DNA of 64,000 bases from the NCBI RefSeq assembly GCF_016802725.1, contig NC_052664.1, forward strand, positions 17,194,405 through 17,258,404, given 5' to 3'. Shown here one piece after another: positions 14,090 through 25,240 of the stretch. Below the pieces are notes generated by a model, which searched no databases, was not told the DNA's origin, and saw only the letters and a program-made list of their open reading frames with translations. Position 1 is the first letter of the stretch. The number at the start of each line of letters is the position of its first letter. The position numbers and the translations under genes are program-made. This stretch comes from Solenopsis invicta (Eukaryota; Arthropoda; Insecta; Hymenoptera; Formicidae).

Positions 14090-16095
14090 TTTGTAACATA
14101 AAATAAACTCCTTATATCCTGTGTTCGTTCAGACAATTAATTTCCTGATTGTAATGCAAATTTACTAATGATAGAATTATTTAGCTAGTTTCCATCAATC
14201 GATGCTTTTATAAATTTTTGTGATACGCCATTTTATTTGTCTCGCGATCTATATCGCGTGTCTCCTAATGGGATTCTCTGCTGGATGAGAAAAACACCGG
14301 CTGTGGAAATTGGCGTAGGCGCGGTCGTTTGTAAAATTATCGCGATTAATGAAGCCGACTCGCTCGGGTGATTAATCCGTCCAGATGATTCTAAGTGACA
14401 CACCACTCGCCAGAATCTGCCGGAAGTAACATACGATCGCAGACATGAATTTATTTCTATGATTGTGTCAAAAGTTTCAAAAGTAAAATTGCTTAAAATG
14501 TCAATTTTTAATGTATGAATAATTTTGTATCGAAAATGTTACAGAAATTGAGATAGAAGAATATAGGTAATTATATTCCAGCAAAGTTAACTTATTTTAT
14601 ACATTGTATATAAAAACATACTTGTTTATGTATATATAGAACGTCCTATTTCAATTGTCTACCTAAAATATCTTGCAAATAATAGAGAATGTTTTAGATA
14701 AAAGTATAGTCTGAATGAAAACAAAATTAATTTTTCAAAGTTATATGAATATTATCGCTATTTATAAAAATATAATTAATAAATAATTTTTTTTACATAA
14801 TATGTAAGAAGTTTTTTATTTATTTTATAAATGTGAAGACAATTCAAGATGTAAGATTATCTTCTCTTATATATAAATATAAATAGAGATGTAAATGTAT
14901 TGTCAAGTAATGCCAGATATATGGAAATGAAAAAGGATACCGAGGAGTTGCAAAACGATGTTTTGTAAAGGATTGTTTTGGAGACAAATTGTGACTTTCG
15001 AATTTGCGTTTTTTTTTTTACCGAATGTATGTTATTCTGAGATTTATCTATTGTGAAAAATGTATATTCAGTGTCAGAGTGAAAAACTGACAGCCGCATT
15101 TAGCGCGAGATGTGCAGTGCGAATATATACGGTGCTTTATCTCGTTGTTTTCCCCTTTTCGATACCAATTAAAAACGCGAACGTTCCACGGACGAAACGT
15201 GTATCTTCTCCATCTCTCGGGATTTTTTTTTGCCAAAGCGAGCCTCGGTATAAATGAATGTCCGCGGGTGAGGTTCCTGGTGTATAGCTGTTTTGGTGTT
15301 ATTTGCAAGTCGTCGTGCACTACGGCTATACGTCGTATTGATCGATGAGAGATAATAATAGCGACTCGTGGCACGATGCTGCTCTGATTTGATAAGGAAA
15401 TTCATTAACGCGCCCCACTTTGCTCATATTCACTGTCTTTTTTTTTCTTATCGACCACAGACAGCGCGTCGATATTGCGGCGTGTTGCATCTGGATTAAT
15501 GTTTGCGATTTTGGTTGAAAAATGAGTTGTCAAGTGTAATAGTGACGTAAATGAGTAAAAATTACGTTTTTCTTCTATGAACATCATATTTTATAAATGT
15601 ATCCAACTTATACCTGTACAGTGGATAATGGAAATGCAAATATCTATAGTTTTACGGCAATCAATTTACTATCTATTTATTATTAATCCTTCAAGCCGGT
15701 ATTCATACAATATTGATATACAATACGTGGAAGAAGGAAAAAAAATCAAATTTCAAGATTCTACTGATTAAATAGTAATAGTAAAAATTTTAAAAGATGG
15801 AGTAACGATATGGATAATTTATTTAAAAACTAATACTATTTGCCTCAAGGATGACTGATCAGTACATTTAACCTAGTGAATCTACAGATCTGAACTATAT
15901 ACACATTTTTAAATGATAATGTGATAAATATATACATTTGAGGAAAATAGAAGTAAGGCATTATTCAATTAAATCTAATTTAAGAATAATAAGATGAAGA
16001 GAATAGAATAACAAGAATAAAACCAAAAACTAAACTCATATACATGTTTAGTACTAACAAAAGCTTATTTTCATGTTCTTTAATTAATCTTTAAG

Positions 16096-16198
16096 TAGAT
16101 AAGTGGAATGGTCACTGGCCACAGTGCTCCAAGCATATTTCATGCTTTTAGATTGACAATGGAATTTCATCGACTTATATTATCTTCCTATTGTCGAT
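16096..16198 (+). repeat. Dispersed repeat family D, copy 1
   Basis: Matches 31690-31796 in the same orientation, including the shared run ATTTCATGCTTTTAGATTG and flanking CTTTAAGT. Confidence 0.55.
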
Positions 16199-19100
16199 CA
16201 TTTGATCGATCAAGATAGCACCGGATATTATTAGGATGAAGTAATAAACAATAACAAAAGTCAAACATACCGAGGAGTTGTCAGCATTCCTACCTCTGCG
16301 TTTTGATTCAGTCTTACAAACCAGCTTCCGATACTTTTTTATATATTTTGTTATTTTCCTTTATTTTTTTAATGCAAAATAGCATAGTATTACTATATGC
16401 ATTTGAAATTAAAATTGCAATTATCATCATAAATTTAACGCGATATTTTCTCAAATGTTGCATTTACTTCTATGGTAATAGTCAATTTATAAATTATAAA
16501 ATGCACGCGCGTGTGCGCGTTTGTACATATGTATTTTATAATTTATAAATTAACACACCCACGGGGAATAATTTGTCCAAGAAATGCTGGTAGAAAACCG
16601 AGATTTTCATAATGAACGTAACGTATGAATTATCTAGAAAGTATTTGTTTAAAATATAAGTGCTCTTGCAAACCATTATTTAATACTGGTTCTGAAAATG
16701 TGCTTGTGTAAAATTTTATAAATTAAATAATTTTATTTTTTCTTTGCTTTTTTATTATTTAGTTTTTTTTAGCTTATTATTTATTTTGTTTCAATATTTT
16801 AATAATTCTGTAATTTTAAAGTTTATTTTCTATTTAATAAAATTTTAATTTGAAATAATTCTCTGTATTTTTAGTTCATTATTTGAGTTTTGCACTCAAT
16901 ATTTTATATTACAATAATTTTATATGAATTTTTTTGAATTGTTATTTAGTATCAAACTATTTATATTTAAACACTTTTTATCTGAGTTACATATTTTAAT
17001 AATAAACAATTAAAAAATAAAATGATGACATGTAGAAGTCTTGTTCTGGAAAATAAAAATAAAAGTATTATTCGCGAATATTAAAATTTATTTTTTACTT
17101 TTCTCTATTTCTTAAGAGTTTAACTAATGTAATGAAAATTTAATGTAAATTTAAATATAACATACTAATGCAAAATATAACAATAATACATTCCTTTGGG
17201 ATGTTATCAGCATTCTACTTATCTACTTTTGTGTATGTAACTTTTGTGACGACCTACCTACTCAAAGGTGAAAAATGAGCTAATACAGCTAATTAGAAAG
17301 CCTTTTCCAGCTTAAAGGATTAAGTGTCTTACAACCTACTTAGATTATTGCGCGTAAAAGAGATATCAAGTTTTCATGTTTTATATCAAAGAGAGATTAA
17401 AAAAAAAACGATATAATTTCTCTTTTATTTTTTCACATGCAAACATTTTATGTAAATGTTAATGCAACAATGACAAAGCATAAACCATGATTTGCCACGC
17501 AGTTTTTCCCCAAAAACATTTTACATTTTTCGTCTTTTGCATTCATTCTTCTTTTTGTTATTGCGTTTCCGTTGGTTCCCCGTGGTGGGAAGGATTTTAC
17601 GAATGCAGCTGCGTCATTTTTATATTGTCGCGACATCTCGTATAATAACGAGGGGCATTTACATATGAGTCTTGTCGCCTGCGTGCAAGCAGGTGCAGCT
17701 GCAGGAACGTTCGTTGCATATTTTGCTAGAAGTCCGACTTGCGCCACGAAGAGACGCCTCGTTTCCGATTGTTTCATTCTCGCGAATAATACGGCGCGGC
17801 GGCTCTAACACCGACAAGAAATGAAAGACAATAAAAGTTTACGCTAATAACGTGGGACGTATTAATAATGGGACACACAAAGTTTTAGCCATGAATAATT
17901 CAATAAATCAAACGTATATTTCCAAGTAAACTTCGCGTATTGAATTTCATTCGTGTACCTGTATTCATGTACAGCTGTAATTAATAACGGAGCTACAATT
18001 AATACTAATGGACTCGGCATGAAGTGCGTAATAAATAATAAATTTAACAATAACATAATAGACTAAGGAGTGCGATATAATGACGTAAATACAACAACAA
18101 TAATAATCACAGTACAGTACATACAACATTTATCATTCGCATCGATAAAATATGTACTTGCGTAAGACGTACCGTTGAATCGTTGCATCGGTGATCGCAG
18201 GTAAATTGAGCCGTGCAACATTCACGAATATTCGCGATCCACCGGGCCGGAATAAGACGAGATAGATCCTGCTGGAATTCCGAGGACTCTTCGCACCGAG
18301 TTGCATAGAGAGGGCTTACTTTTTCGCGACTCGCTGTTGATAATGGCAAAGGTCGCAGTGCAACCTTGAGAGCCTTGCGCCGCGTCGTAAGAGGATTCAT
18401 TGTAATCCAATATGCGCTACGTGCTACGAAACATTGCACCGCCGGATAACGTTCGCGACATGCTCGCGTCATGTAGGCGCGAGATAGAATGATAGGTTGG
18501 TGTATTATGGAGGTTAATGCCGGCGGCCGGATCATTTAACCCGTTTGTACGTGACCCAATTCTTTTTCGCACATTTTCGCATTTAGATTCGCAAAGCTTA
18601 TTGTTGCTACGTGATAGTCCGATTTGTATTTTTTTGTTATATATATGTAATCGTGCTTTGTACAAGTACAGACGATAGCGATTTTCATGTAATAACGATT
18701 TTAACTTGTGCTCGGAAACGTCAAATAATTGAATAGTTTGGACACTTTGAATCTTAAAATCGAATGTCAAATAGTTCTAGACTGAAAGTACGTTCGAACT
18801 GTTTGAACTCGCTTCAAATTCGAAAGTTCGAAATTATATATTGTAGTTCAAACCGAAATTTTTTGAAAGATTTATGTACAAGAGACTCGTGAAAAACTGC
18901 TTTTCCGTTTCCAATCTTCTTTACTCAATCTCAACTGAGCTTTCAGACTTCAAGCATTACGAATCGACATTGCACCGATCACTGTTTTGAATCACTGCTC
19001 AAAATATTCGAACTAGATGATTTATCATTTTTTATTTTTACTTTGAATTATTCGGATAAATAAAACAGACAAAATATTCGAATGTTTCTCGTTTGCGACT

Positions 19101-21263
19101 TTTAATTTTAACGAAAAATATAATTTGTACATTTTACGCGTACACATATTGTCACTATAGTACTAGATTGATGCAAAAGTTCTGTCGTTTTTCTACTGGG
19201 TTTTGTATGTTAGATAAAGTTAGAAAATCGAAGTTCTTTGAAAAGAGGATTGGAAAGTTTTTCTCTCGGGATGAAAAAAGAGCATATACTGAAGCGCGTG
19301 GCAACAATTTTGGTTCGATTTTGTTGGAATTTTGTTTTCACCTTTATTCGACAAACATGACGAACCTTTCGTACCAACATAACATATAGTATCGTCGATA
19401 CACATTGCTACACATACAGTACCTTAATACATACGACACATACATATGTACTGGGCGTGGTTGAAAAGATACGAAATTGGCTGTTTGAGAACCTCTACGT
19501 TAACATGTTTGCTGAACACCTCGGCCTCTCGGGGAAGCTCCCAAGTTATTTTTATTGTTTCCCTCGCGCCCTCGATAAACGTTTATTTCCCTCTCTGATA
19601 TTTTGTGCGGGAGATTCGGCTCACGTATCGGCCTCCAGGGCGAGGCAACTGGCATTTCGATTTTGACGAAAGCTTGGCCATGCTCGGAACCAGCACGTTC
19701 TTCCACATGGATACGTTCCCATATGGACGAAACCTATTTCGTAGTCGTATTCTAATTTGGTAAACAGTAGATTATCGTGGAGATTCCTTAAAAATTGATC
19801 AAAAAGTTTGAACTTTTTTCTTTAAATATCTTTGCGATTAATCAGAAGGAAATCAGATTTAGCAGGAAAGCGATTTATCTGTTATTTATCGTAACGTTTT
19901 GCGTACGTACGTACATATTTGAATTTTAGCAATTACGCTATTATTGAAATGTGTTATTTCCAGTAAAGTATTGAGTAGCTTTTCAAAAGTTATCTCTATT
20001 GAAATTTTTTAATATTTTATTAATGAATAAGAAATAACATTTAATTTTTAAGGAGGTTTCAATCTTTTACTTTTGAGAATTTCGCGAACGTTATGTGTGT
20101 AGAATTTCTGGAATTTTAATTTATTCCGGAATTTTAATTTACATAATCTCAAAATTTCCTGAATTTTGAGGCGGATTTGTGTGCGTAGGTATTTGCCTTA
20201 GGGATGCCTTTGCGTGTGATTTACTGACAGAATAGAATACTTGTGTGGGTTTGATACGAGAAACCGAGACATGAGATAGAGCACCGGGATACAGTTACGT
20301 GACGGCTATGGAAAGTTCTTATCTGCAGTGTCATAGCAAAGTCTGCTCAATTCTGTTACGTTTTGGCATGCCATACTCAATAAAACGGATGTATTCGAAA
20401 CGGGGAGAAGATTGCATAAAATTACATAACGTCGTGACGAGTAACAGAAAGAAAGAACGAATAGTACAAACGAATAAAGGGAGACATCACTTCCTTTTTT
20501 TTTTTAATTGTTAACAGCTGTTTTTTACAATTTCATACATACACAAGTACATTCATGATATTCAGTACGCAATATGTACTAATATAAACGCAAACGTACA
20601 TATTGCATATTCCAATTTATCCTTCCGAGTTTACGAATATAGTTGTACGATTGTGAAATGGAGTTACATATTTTTTTCTGTGCAAAAAGCTTTGGGTGCA
20701 TTTAGCAGATTAATGAAATGTACGGTTTTTGTGTTCTCTCTTTTCTATTAAAAAACATTTATTCAAATATCATTTACATTACATGTGCATATACGCAAAA
20801 AAAAGCAGCAGAAATAATGGCCACGCATTAATTCATCATATTAAAAATCTATTTTAATATGATCAGCAAGGTGAACGAGATATTTGTTACCGAATGACCT
20901 TTAATTTATTTACGGGCTTGTTTATTACGCTACTCTCGTTAACTGAACCTCTTGTATAGGTGTAGGAATTTTTCGTGCTTTTTTTGTAGTGAAATGAAAC
21001 GATCACTCGTTAAATTTGCGAACGTCATGCGAGGTAGACATTTCTATTATCGCTTAATAGATTGTAATCAGCACAATCTTGCAATTGACAAATCTGGAAG
21101 GTCGTTGTGTTTTATTAATAATTTTATTTTAGTCGAAGATTTTATTATCTGATGAAGTAGCAGAGATATAGAATAGTGAAAACTTCGTGTTGATAAAAAA
21201 AATAATATTTGAAGAATATTAATGTTTCGATATAAAAACACATAATTGACTAATAAGTATTAT

Positions 21264-21502
21264 AAAATATAAAGTGAAAAACAAGGTCGAGTCGAGCAAA
21301 ATAAAGAACTTACAATAAAATTTAAATTTCATCTATAAACAGATTTCGTATACAATGTATATAAACATGTTTCGGACTTGTCTGTCCTCAGTATGTTACA
21401 ATTTTAAATATATCTCTTACATAAGTATAATGATCTCAGACTAAAACGTGGAGTGATGTTCCGGGTACATAATTAAAAGACGTGTCAGTGATGAAAGAAG
21501 CT
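21264..21502 (-). repeat. Left terminal-repeat arm of the Penelope-like element
   Basis: The plus strand of this arm matches the reverse complement of 22179-22410 with scattered substitutions and one insertion of about 17 bases near 21430-21446. It carries a CTGAGGA ... GAAAC pair on the minus strand (21391 down to 21369), resembling a hammerhead ribozyme core. Confidence 0.7.
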
Positions 21503-21910
21503 CGCAATAAGCAATGTCTCGATGTTATAAGGAGTCATCTTTTTTTAGTCTGTTATGTCGTTGAATCACATTATTCCGTATGAAAAAATTAACAGAAACT
21601 ATTTTTATATATATTAACCGATATAATGAATACTATAGAAAAATCGAAACCGTGACTTACAATGCCGTGAGATTATCGAGATGCTAATCTGACAATGAGT
21701 CGAGGCGCACAATATCGTTGTGATCTGAACACAATAGCGGTCAAATTTCGACTGAATATAGTCACATATAACGTGTTTTGAAAAACGAGCAAGGAAACAA
21801 ACACACATACACTATTTGAACTGACACGTTTATCTTTATGATTCAAAACCAACTAATTCGTTTACCAACTAATTATTTCAACGAGTCTAAGATATTTAGA
21901 TAAAAATTAT

Positions 21911-22189
21911 TCAAAAGGTCTTCGTATCTTTTTTTAGATCGATTCTATTTTTCTGTTCCTTGATATGGATCATCTCGGACACTAATTTTTTGTAATAATT
22001 GATTTCTCTGTCCAATATCTTTATTTCATCCCAATTGAAGGAATGATTGTGTGATACTCTATGTTCTGTTACAACTGTGTGTTTAGATGAATCTAAATTT
22101 ATATTATTTCTATGTTCCTTTATTCCAGTATTTAGTTTTCGTTTTGATTGTCCGACATAAGACGAATTTGTACAATTTAGCTTCTTCAA
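21911..22189 (-). pseudogene. GIY-YIG endonuclease C-terminal fragment of a Penelope-like element
   Basis: About 92 residues are open to a stop at 21911. The visible core is a cysteine-bearing lead-in followed by SSYVGQSKRKLNTGIKEHR, with the tyrosine, glycine and arginine of the GIY-YIG fold's second strand and helix. HRVSHNHSFNWDEIKILDRE comes later, with the His and Glu typical of Penelope nucleases. In the same frame a CxC pair lies just upstream (22190-22205), but a TAA comes four codons before it, so the reverse-transcriptase part is missing. The enzyme would nick target DNA during retrotransposition. This copy cannot be autonomous. Confidence 0.8.
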
Positions 22190-22410
22190 ACACTGACACT
22201 TCTCTTAATTATGTATCCGGATCATCACTCCACTCATACTTATGTAAGCGACATGTTCGAAATTGTTACATACTGAGGACGGACAAGCAAGTCCGAAACA
22301 TGTTTATGTAATTGTATACGAAATCTGTTTATAGATAAATTTTAAATTTTATTGTAAAATCTTTATTTTGCTCGATTCGATCTTGTTTGTCACTTGTTTA
22401 TATTTTATTG
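22179..22410 (+). repeat. Right terminal-repeat arm of the Penelope-like element
   Basis: This arm is in inverted orientation relative to the left arm. Its inner end overlaps the first codons of the GIY-YIG fragment, so the junction between arm and open frame lies at about 22179-22190. It carries the same CTGAGGA ... GAAAC arrangement on the plus strand at 22273-22299. Confidence 0.7.
22262..22325 (+). ncRNA. Hammerhead-ribozyme-like motif in the Penelope terminal repeat
   Basis: CTGAGGA (22273-22279) is followed by a hairpin GGAC/GTCC (22281-22284 and 22291-22294) with loop AAGCAA, then GAAAC (22295-22299). A short stem III is possible (ACA 22298-22300 with TGT 22313-22315), placing a cleavage-type GTA at 22314-22316. 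One extra C at 22280 and a weakly paired stem I are departures from the consensus. Hammerhead motifs are known in Penelope-like terminal repeats. The second copy is on the minus strand at about 21340-21400. Activity is uncertain. Confidence 0.4.
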
Positions 22411-22510
22411 TTTAAATATTTGAAGCTTAAAAGTGCTTATTAGAGTATTATAAAATTTATCATAAAATAACTATAGCAAAATTGATTAATAAGTATTATA
22501 AAAGTTTTCA

Positions 22511-22785
22511 ACATGAAGATGAGAAGGTCAATATCGATATATAATTTTCTTGGTGCCTAATAATAATTTTGTGTGAATTTTTACAGTCTCCAGTTCACGT
22601 AAACTGCGCGCCGCATATCATGGTTCTTGAAACACGGTACTTAACCGCGCGAAGCCGAAATGCGTAATATCATAAATTAAAATAACGCGCAGTTCACGTG
22701 AGCTGGAGATTATAAAAATTCACACAAAATTATTATGAGGTACCAAGCTCCGCTATCGATATTGACTCTCTCATCTTTACGCTTG
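22511..22785. mobile_element. Foldback / MITE-like element with ~100-base inverted arms
   Basis: The left arm (22511-22611) and right arm (22686-22785) are reverse complements with few mismatches, sharing AATAATTTTGTGTGAATTTT and a GTTCACGT...CTGCGCG inner end. The unpaired centre of about 75 bases is GC-richer. No coding capacity is seen. It sits immediately beyond the right flank of the Penelope-like unit and could be a non-autonomous DNA transposon. Confidence 0.7.
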
Positions 22786-22826
22786 ACATTTTTATTGGTC
22801 TTAATTTTATTATTATAAAATTTTGG

Positions 22827-23033
22827 TTAGATAAAATATGTAGAAGCGTAAGCACTCCACGCGATGCTGCGACGCGCAGGTGCAGTGTCCTTACGATTGC
22901 AGTAGGCCGAGTATGGCCTACTTTCCGAAACAATCGCGCAATACCTAGAACATCTTGGTGGGCCAATTGTAAGTGTAGGAGTTTCAAGGGAATGCGTGAG
23001 AATGACCCGCTTTCGTTGCTTTAGATGTGTCAA
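22827..23033 (-). pseudogene. Decayed retroelement gag-like zinc-knuckle segment
   Basis: Two overlapping minus-strand frames (22733-22987 and 22827-23033) each hold half of what looks like a CCHC zinc knuckle. One shows paired cysteines and a later cysteine before NRKD; the other shows KVGHTRP. The halves read as one knuckle only across small frame changes near 22910-22945, so the segment is broken. CCHC knuckles are typical of retrotransposon gag proteins. The rest of the element was not identified, and the motif is short, so confidence is low. Confidence 0.35.
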
Positions 23034-23698
23034 GGTCGCGTTCCACCTGACGTTATCAGAAATTTCGTACTTTATATAATTGTTTGAAAGATAATATTTC
23101 GATAACGAGTCGTGGTTTGAATATCGATGTAGATCCGATTCTATTTTAACAATAATTCAAAAAGTTAAAATTGTGATATGTGTATTTTTTTTATATTTCG
23201 AATTTTATGTATATTCCACAGTGATCTTTGTACAAATTCTATAAACCGGTTAAGATCTGTTCATTACTTGTTAAAAAAGTAAAAGTTATATTTTTGTTTT
23301 AGTTTTTGCTTAAAAGTATCACTGAATCCATATTTCTACCTTCTTTTCTACAGCTTGTAACGTCAAAAGGAGAGTACCCAAATAAATTAAAAGAGAGTAA
23401 CCGATTATAGAATATTACGCCTAAAAGTTGTAATAATTACAGTTCTCCAGCTCTCATTTTGAAACTGCTAAAATCAAATGCGCGATTAATTAATTAACAA
23501 TTAATCGCGGTACAAAATAGCAAACAATTAAACATGCAGTGTCTAAATGCCGATCGAAGATAGAAAGTATCCCTGACGACGATCGTCACGCGATTTTGAC
23601 GAAGGTCGACGACGCCCGAGGGTACGCACGAGAAGCACGGCGTGCCGACGGATTAAATCGCGGCTTTAGTATCGGTTATCACGAAATTTTTCGAATGC

Positions 23699-24022
23699 TC
23701 AGGTAGTAGGGATACCCGCGGTAGGTCGGTTCTTCGGAAAACGTGGCGGAGCGTGTTGGTTACCATGCAATGCCAGCTGGGATTGGTCGAGTTTGGTGGG
23801 CGAAGGGAGATCAATACTGGGAGGCTTTCGACATGGAGAGGCGTAGGCCGGTGTGTTCACCACGAGGAACGAGGACCGAGGACCGGGATTAACGGCTGCT
23901 ACTGGCACGACCTTGATTGTGACCTTAACCTTGATAACGCCCTTGAGCGAGATACAAAAGCTCGTCGACGTCGTATCGGCAACACGACGGGAATTTCCGC
24001 ACCGGAAAATTCGTCGCCACAT
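23699..24022 (-). CDS. Possible small gene or first exon, 107 codons, TATA box upstream
   Basis: The minus-strand frame starts with ATG at 24022 and runs to TGA at 23699 in a CpG-rich patch. A good TATA box (TATAAAA on the minus strand, 24083-24077) and an initiator-like TTCAGCC lie 35-60 bases before the ATG. The predicted peptide is basic at the start (MWRRIFRC) with a hydrophobic, proline-bearing middle (VIKVKVTIKVVPVAAVNPGP) and a proline-rich end. No signal peptide or known domain was recognised. A 127-codon plus-strand frame overlaps it (23753-24136), so base composition alone could explain the open frame. The promoter arrangement is the main support. Confidence 0.3.
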   Translation of the reverse strand: MWRRIFRCGNSRRVADTTSTSFCISLKGVIKVKVTIKVVPVAAVNPGPRSSFLVVNTPAYASPCRKPPSIDLPSPTKLDQSQLALHGNQHAPPRFPKNRPTAGIPTT

Positions 24023-24076
24023 TTAACTCCTTGTAGTCGAGTTTTCGCTGTAATGTCGGCTGAACTGTGTTGCGGA

Positions 24077-24083
24077 TTTTATA
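24077..24083 (-). promoter_or_regulatory. TATA box for the minus-strand frame at 23699-24022
   Basis: TATAAAA on the minus strand is followed about 20 bases later by an initiator-like TTCAGCC and then, after a short leader, by an ATG. The spacing to the initiator is slightly shorter than usual. Confidence 0.3.
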
Positions 24084-24464
24084 GGTCGCTCTTTGTATAT
24101 GTTACAAGGCCATTGAAGCGGCTCTCGAAACGCTGACGTAGGTACCTCTGGTACAGGGTAGACAAACGTACGATGATCCTGAAAGCAGATAGCTACTTTG
24201 AAACTTTTCGTTCTAATTCATCGAGCATGCTTGATAAATTTTCTTTATATATCAGCGAGTTGTTATACATAGAGATTAGCGTTTTATAAGAGCGCCATAT
24301 GTTCACTTTGATCATTGACTTTCGGATTATTTATCTTTTTAATTACCTTGTTTCTTAATTAAAAATGTTATTAATATAAATGATAAGCATTTCAAAGTCG
24401 AATAAGATTTAAGAGCATTAGGTTGAGCGTTGTATATTTAAAAAAGACTATTAAGAATGTCTGT

Positions 24465-25240
24465 GCCGTATCTCAAAGTATTATCAAAAATTTTTAAATT
24501 TTATGGATTGTTTTATTATTACGTTTTAATGTCTATGTAAAATTTAAACATATTTTCCTTATTGGTTTAAAAGTTATTTAATTTTTTATTTGTTCTTGAT
24601 TCTTATATAAAAGTGCGTTTTATATTACTCGTTTGAAAATTTGACGAGAAAATAGCATTACAACTTAAATTTTTTACGTATATTAATGAAACTAATAAAT
24701 ACTCGTTCAAAGGATTATTTGGATCCACTTACTCGTTTAAGAATTTTTGACTATACAATACTAAAAGTTACAGAAATTTAAAAACAGAAAGCTTTTTCTA
24801 GGTTTATTCTTTTTTTTTTTTGTTGTTAATTACCAACCAAAAATTTTGTTCGCGAATATCCGAATTTTAGCATTGAAACTAGCTGCAAAGAAGAAAACAT
24901 TAATTTTATAATGGTTTTTGCACTTGCAATTATTATATTTTGCTGCAGTATTTAAATAAATAACTTTTAAACGAGTAAGTAGATTTAAATGAATTTTTGC
25001 ACAAATATTCATTAATTTTATGCGTATGTGTAAAAAATTTTGATTTAATTGGTACTCCCTCATTAAATTCGCAAATAAGTACTGCAAAACGCGATTTTAC
25101 ATAAGAATAAAGAATAAACGAGAAATTAAATAACTTTTAAACTAAAAAGTGAATTGTGCTCAAATTTTACGCAGACGTAACACTAGAACATTTTATGAAA
25201 TTTTTATATTTTTGGTAATGTTTTAAGATGATTAGATTAA
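24465..25240. mobile_element. Large foldback repeat with ~280-base inverted arms
   Basis: The left arm (about 24465-24760) and right arm (about 24955-25240) are diverged inverse copies. They share TTTAAAAGTTATTTAATTT, the ACTTACTCGTTTAA inner end and CAAAAATTT outer parts. The centre is about 190 bases. No long open frame is seen, except a meaningless 85-codon minus frame. Confidence 0.6.

Larger units (their letters stand above)
10131..21243. other. Mostly non-coding, AT-rich stretch with small GC-richer patches
   Basis: No supported gene. GC-richer patches with frames on both strands lie at about 11050-11300, 12470-12780, 15060-15400, 17560-17800 and 18180-18540. The stretch also holds simple repeats, the palindrome at 13941-14089 and a dispersed repeat copy at 16096-16198. 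Confidence 0.55.
21264..22479 (-). mobile_element. Penelope-like retroelement remnant with inverted terminal repeats
   Basis: A minus-strand GIY-YIG endonuclease C-terminus (21911-22189) lies between two arms of about 235 bases in inverted orientation (21264-21502 and about 22179-22410). Penelope-like elements encode a reverse transcriptase followed by a GIY-YIG nuclease and often insert as 5'-truncated copies with an inverted piece of their terminal repeat. That matches what is seen, with the reverse transcriptase absent. The arms share long stretches such as AAACATGTTT and GAGCAAAATAAAG. A near-identical 24-base direct repeat (21244-21267 and 22480-22503) flanks the unit and may be the target-site duplication. 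Confidence 0.75.

Noticed and set aside
18107..18770. 142- and 117-codon minus frames
   Set aside because: They have irregular composition with many Cys/Arg/Met, no domain, and compete with other frames in the same patch.
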